Shown in pieces: positions 24,340-26,331 of a DNA stretch of 26,331 bases. Position numbers and translations under genes: made by a program. The stretch comes from Bodo saltans (taxonomy: Eukaryota; Euglenozoa; Kinetoplastea; Eubodonida; Bodonidae). How positions within the stretch are numbered: position 1 is the first letter of the stretch; each line of letters begins with the position of its first letter. Location: assembly GCA_001460835.1 (NCBI GenBank), contig CYKH01002096.1, positions 1-26,331 on the forward strand, written 5' to 3'. The notes under the pieces are model-generated. The model worked only from the letters and a program-made list of their open reading frames with translations, ran no database searches and was not told the DNA's origin.

Positions 24340-24690
24340 ATGCGTCGCTCTGCTTTTTACATGGGCCGCGCCTTCTCTACGCAACACCTGAACGCTGTTC
24401 GAAGCCCGCTGATGAGCGGCTTTATCAGCTCCGCTCATTCCTCCATGACCCGAGCCGGAATTGCATCTTCCGTTCTTGGCTTGACAACTTCTGGCAACTT
24501 CTTGACAGGCTCTGCACTCACCAGCATCAGCAGCAGTGCTGTTACGAGCCATGAACTTGCATTACAGCTTCAAGTTCTCGCAGCTCACATTCAGCAAGCG
24601 TGGATTGAGTTATGCGGGCTCCATTCCGTCGTCACATTTATCTTAGCAAGAGCCAGCATAATGTGCTTGAACAAAACGCTGCACTGGTGA
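24340..24690 (+). CDS. Small protein with mitochondrial-type presequence, unknown function
   Basis: 116 residues starting MRRSAFYMGRAFSTQHL, basic and hydroxylated with an RAF-ST pattern typical of cleavable mitochondrial presequences. The middle is Ser/Thr/Gly/Ala-rich (about 21-69). The last part (about 70-110, ELALQLQVLAAHIQQAW) is a hydrophobic or amphipathic helix containing two Cys. I recognise no family. It sits 166 bases after the previous stop, with its own T-tracts. An overlapping 94-codon frame from 24273 in another phase is the alternative, but it has no targeting signal and a less protein-like composition. It is moderately likely to be a real gene. Confidence 0.5.
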   Translation: MRRSAFYMGRAFSTQHLNAVRSPLMSGFISSAHSSMTRAGIASSVLGLTTSGNFLTGSALTSISSSAVTSHELALQLQVLAAHIQQAWIELCGLHSVVTFILARASIMCLNKTLHW

Positions 24691-25338
24691 GCCTCGCCCA
24701 GCAGTTGTGCCACACAAGAAAAAGAAAGAGCCATCCAAATCGTTGGTGATTGGGGGCTGGCATTATGGAGGAAGTGATGAGTGATGGAGAGCTCAAGTGG
24801 TTTTCAATGTGGTAAGAGGTTTCCTCTTACTGTACGAAAACCTCTCTCTTTTGATCGCCTCTCTCGCTTTTCTTGTCACTCTCTTTCACACAACTCTCCA
24901 CAACGTTGTTTAGCTGAAGACAGAGGGGACAGATGTTGAGATCTATCACAATCAACATTATCACTCACATTTGGGGGCATCTCGTCTTGTTGACGAAGGA
25001 AAAGTACAGCAAAAAAAACAAAAACATCAAAAAAAAATGCGCACAGTGGCAGCAGAGGCTGTGTCGGTGATCACAACAAAATGAATTGAAGAAAAAGGAA
25101 GGAGTCTTAATCTCGAATACGTGTGATGAAAGAGCCAAATTTGTGGAAGGTGTTGATATCACCCTTCTTTGCAATCGTGCAAGACATGATCGTCGACTTC
25201 TACTTTTTTTTCGTTGCGACAGCTTCAAAGAGAGAAATTGAGAGATTCCTTGCGAGTTCTATTCATCGTAGAATAAGCTACATTCATCCCACAAACCGTC
25301 CTCACAATAAAAACGCACAAAAAGACACACCATTCGTT
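24691..25338 (+). other. Intergenic region with an extra polypyrimidine tract
   Basis: 648 bases without a firm gene. A strong C/T tract at about 24840-24898 is followed by TTTAG and ACAG, then an ATG at 24933 opening 45 codons (to 25070), Lys-rich near its end and unlike any family I know. A second tract at about 25195-25222 serves the small Tim gene. The first tract may mark a tiny gene, an alternative 5' UTR or nothing. Confidence 0.5.
25195..25222 (+). promoter_or_regulatory. Candidate trans-splice acceptor for the small Tim gene
   Basis: CTTCTACTTTTTTTTCGTTGCGACAG, with the AG at 25221-25222. The 116-base leader to 25339 has no ATG, so the annotated start is the first AUG. This excludes the upstream in-frame extension, which reads through the T-run. 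Confidence 0.6.
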
Positions 25339-25581
25339 ATGGAACTTGGCGTCAAGCAGGAATCCTTCCGCATGGAAGTACTGATGAAGAATTTGCAGTC
25401 GGAATGCTTCAACGTGTGCGTTCCCAGCATGAAAGGAGACGAACTTACTGTTGATGAAGTAAATTGTCTCGATAAGTGCTCCTGGAAATACTTGAAGACG
25501 GATAAGCTTGTCGATGCTGCGTTAGAACGTGGAGCGCGACAGGTCAATCAGGCTGTCGGCGCCGACGCAAAGCGGCGTTGA
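25339..25581 (+). CDS. Small Tim chaperone (Tim8/9/10/13 family, zf-Tim10_DDP)
   Basis: 80 residues, the usual size for the family. Twin CX3C motifs are exact: Cys23-x3-Cys27 (CFNVC) and Cys43-x3-Cys47 (CLDKC), with a 15-residue spacer, flanked by amphipathic helices. Family knowledge: these intermembrane-space proteins form hexamers stabilised by two intramolecular disulphides and escort hydrophobic carrier precursors to the TIM complex of the inner membrane. There is no presequence, as expected for import by the Mia40-type route. Which member it is (Tim9, Tim10 or Tim8/13-like) cannot be told by eye. The carrier-like protein encoded upstream belongs to the class of clients such chaperones serve, but linkage is probably coincidental. 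Confidence 0.88.
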   Translation: MELGVKQESFRMEVLMKNLQSECFNVCVPSMKGDELTVDEVNCLDKCSWKYLKTDKLVDAALERGARQVNQAVGADAKRR

Positions 25582-25740
25582 AAATTGTTTCTTGGAAACT
25601 TCTGCTGCGTGTTTTCCCTTTTGTTCGTGCCGTTGAGCAGAAGGACGGGAAGCTGACACTCCTGTTTTTTGGAGTTCCCTTGAGTGAAAAGTTGTGAATC
25701 TTGTGCATCGCGTCATTCGAAGCAGAAACTTGCTCTAGTT

Positions 25741-25820
25741 GCCTAACAGTTGTTTGTTTTCTCGTTTCTGTTGAATAATCTACATCAACGCACAAAAAAA
25801 GAGTGGTAGGACAACTACAG
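25741..25820 (+). promoter_or_regulatory. Pyrimidine tract and candidate acceptors for the TRAP-alpha gene
   Basis: A T/C-rich stretch (GTTTGTTTTCTCGTTTCTG) is followed by AAAAAAAG, GGTAG and CTACAG between about 25800 and 25820. No ATG occurs before 25849. Confidence 0.45.
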
Positions 25821-25848
25821 ACCCAAACAAACAACACCAAACCAACAA

Positions 25849-26331
25849 ATGTCCATTCGTCAATTGCTTTTGGCCCTTATCGCTCTTTCCTTAGTCGCGT
25901 CGTTTGCTCACGCTCAGGAGGAGACCGCCGAGGAGGTCCCCCTTGGGGAAGATGGTGAGGACTCCATCGAGGAGGAACGTGATCCCAACGCTATCTCTGG
26001 CGTGTTCGGCCGCGCTATCTTTGATGGTCAAGATCTGTTGGGCGTTCCCCGATTCCCTGCCGGCGAGAAGGTGTACACCACTATTGGCTTCGCCAACGAC
26101 GTGAAGAACCCCGCATACGATGTCTTCTTCGTTTCCGCACACATCACTCGTCTTGGTGACCATTTGAACCACTTCCAGAACTTCAGCGGCATCCGTCACG
26201 ACCGCGCTGTTGCTCGTGGTGAGACCGCTACCTTCCGCTACACCTTCACTCCCCACGAGGCTCTTGAGCCCATGGAGTACAACTTGGTGGTCCGCCTCTT
26301 CTTCCGCAATGACAACAACCAAACCTTCGCC
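25849..26331 (+). CDS. SSR1: Translocon-associated protein subunit alpha (TRAP-alpha/SSR1), 5' part
   Basis: 161 residues are seen; the frame runs off the window, so the membrane anchor and cytosolic tail are missing. Signal peptide MSIRQLLLALIALSLVASFAHA with a likely cut after residue 22, then an acidic stretch (QEETAEEVPLGEDGEDSIEEE), as in TRAP-alpha. The lumenal part follows the family pattern: FPAGEKVYTTIGFANDV, HLNHFQNFSG, VARGETATFRYTFTPHEAL and MEYNLVVRLFFRN. N-glycosylation sequons occur at Asn111 (NFS) and Asn157 (NQT). TRAP sits beside the Sec61 channel in the ER membrane and assists entry of some secretory proteins. Codon use is strongly biased to C- and G-ending codons, suggesting high expression. 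Confidence 0.9.
   Translation, partial: MSIRQLLLALIALSLVASFAHAQEETAEEVPLGEDGEDSIEEERDPNAISGVFGRAIFDGQDLLGVPRFPAGEKVYTTIGFANDVKNPAYDVFFVSAHITRLGDHLNHFQNFSGIRHDRAVARGETATFRYTFTPHEALEPMEYNLVVRLFFRNDNNQTFA

Overview
The window looks like a chromosomal piece from a kinetoplastid protist, most plausibly a bodonid such as Bodo saltans (inference from architecture; no database search was possible). Every recognisable gene lies on the + strand, none needs a cis intron, and the intergenic stretches are T/C-rich, with polypyrimidine runs followed by an AG. That is the arrangement expected when a polycistronic transcript is resolved by spliced-leader trans-splicing. In almost every case the annotated start is the first ATG after a polypyrimidine-AG signal. 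The exceptions are the API5-like gene and the small gene at 24340, where a closer acceptor has to be assumed.

Layout. 1-212: 3' end of an unrecognised gene. 86-1260: an imperfect tandem duplication. It copies the tail of that gene, the whole intergenic region with its splice acceptor, and the first three codons of the next gene. 1252-3246: a Ser/Gln/Asp-rich disordered reading frame interrupted by two in-frame stops (TGA TAA) and then open again in the same frame. 3247-5322: about 2.1 kb with no credible gene. 5323-6435: a p47/Shp1-type adaptor for the p97/Cdc48 ATPase (UBA-like, SEP and UBX). 6671-8728: a mitochondrial carnitine O-palmitoyltransferase 2-like enzyme. 9062-10588: an API5-like helical-repeat protein with an Asn-rich tail. 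10949-19588: a 2,879-residue protein with coiled-coil and disordered parts and no recognised family. 19869-21116: a divergent mitochondrial carrier-family protein. 21351-24173: a 940-residue, probably mitochondrial, protein with at least four degenerate winged-helix-like repeats. 24340-24690: a small protein with a mitochondrial-type presequence. 25339-25581: a small Tim chaperone with twin CX3C. 25849-end: the first 161 residues of translocon-associated protein alpha (TRAP-alpha/SSR1).

How the genes relate. Five of the genes are predicted to act in mitochondria: CPT2, the carrier-like protein, the repeat protein, the small presequence protein and small Tim. Two serve ER or p97 protein handling. 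Kinetoplastid gene clusters are not functional operons, so co-location should not be read as a shared pathway. The most unusual features are the tandem duplication of a gene-junction cassette, the double in-frame stop, the long non-coding gap, the giant unassigned protein and the repeat protein.
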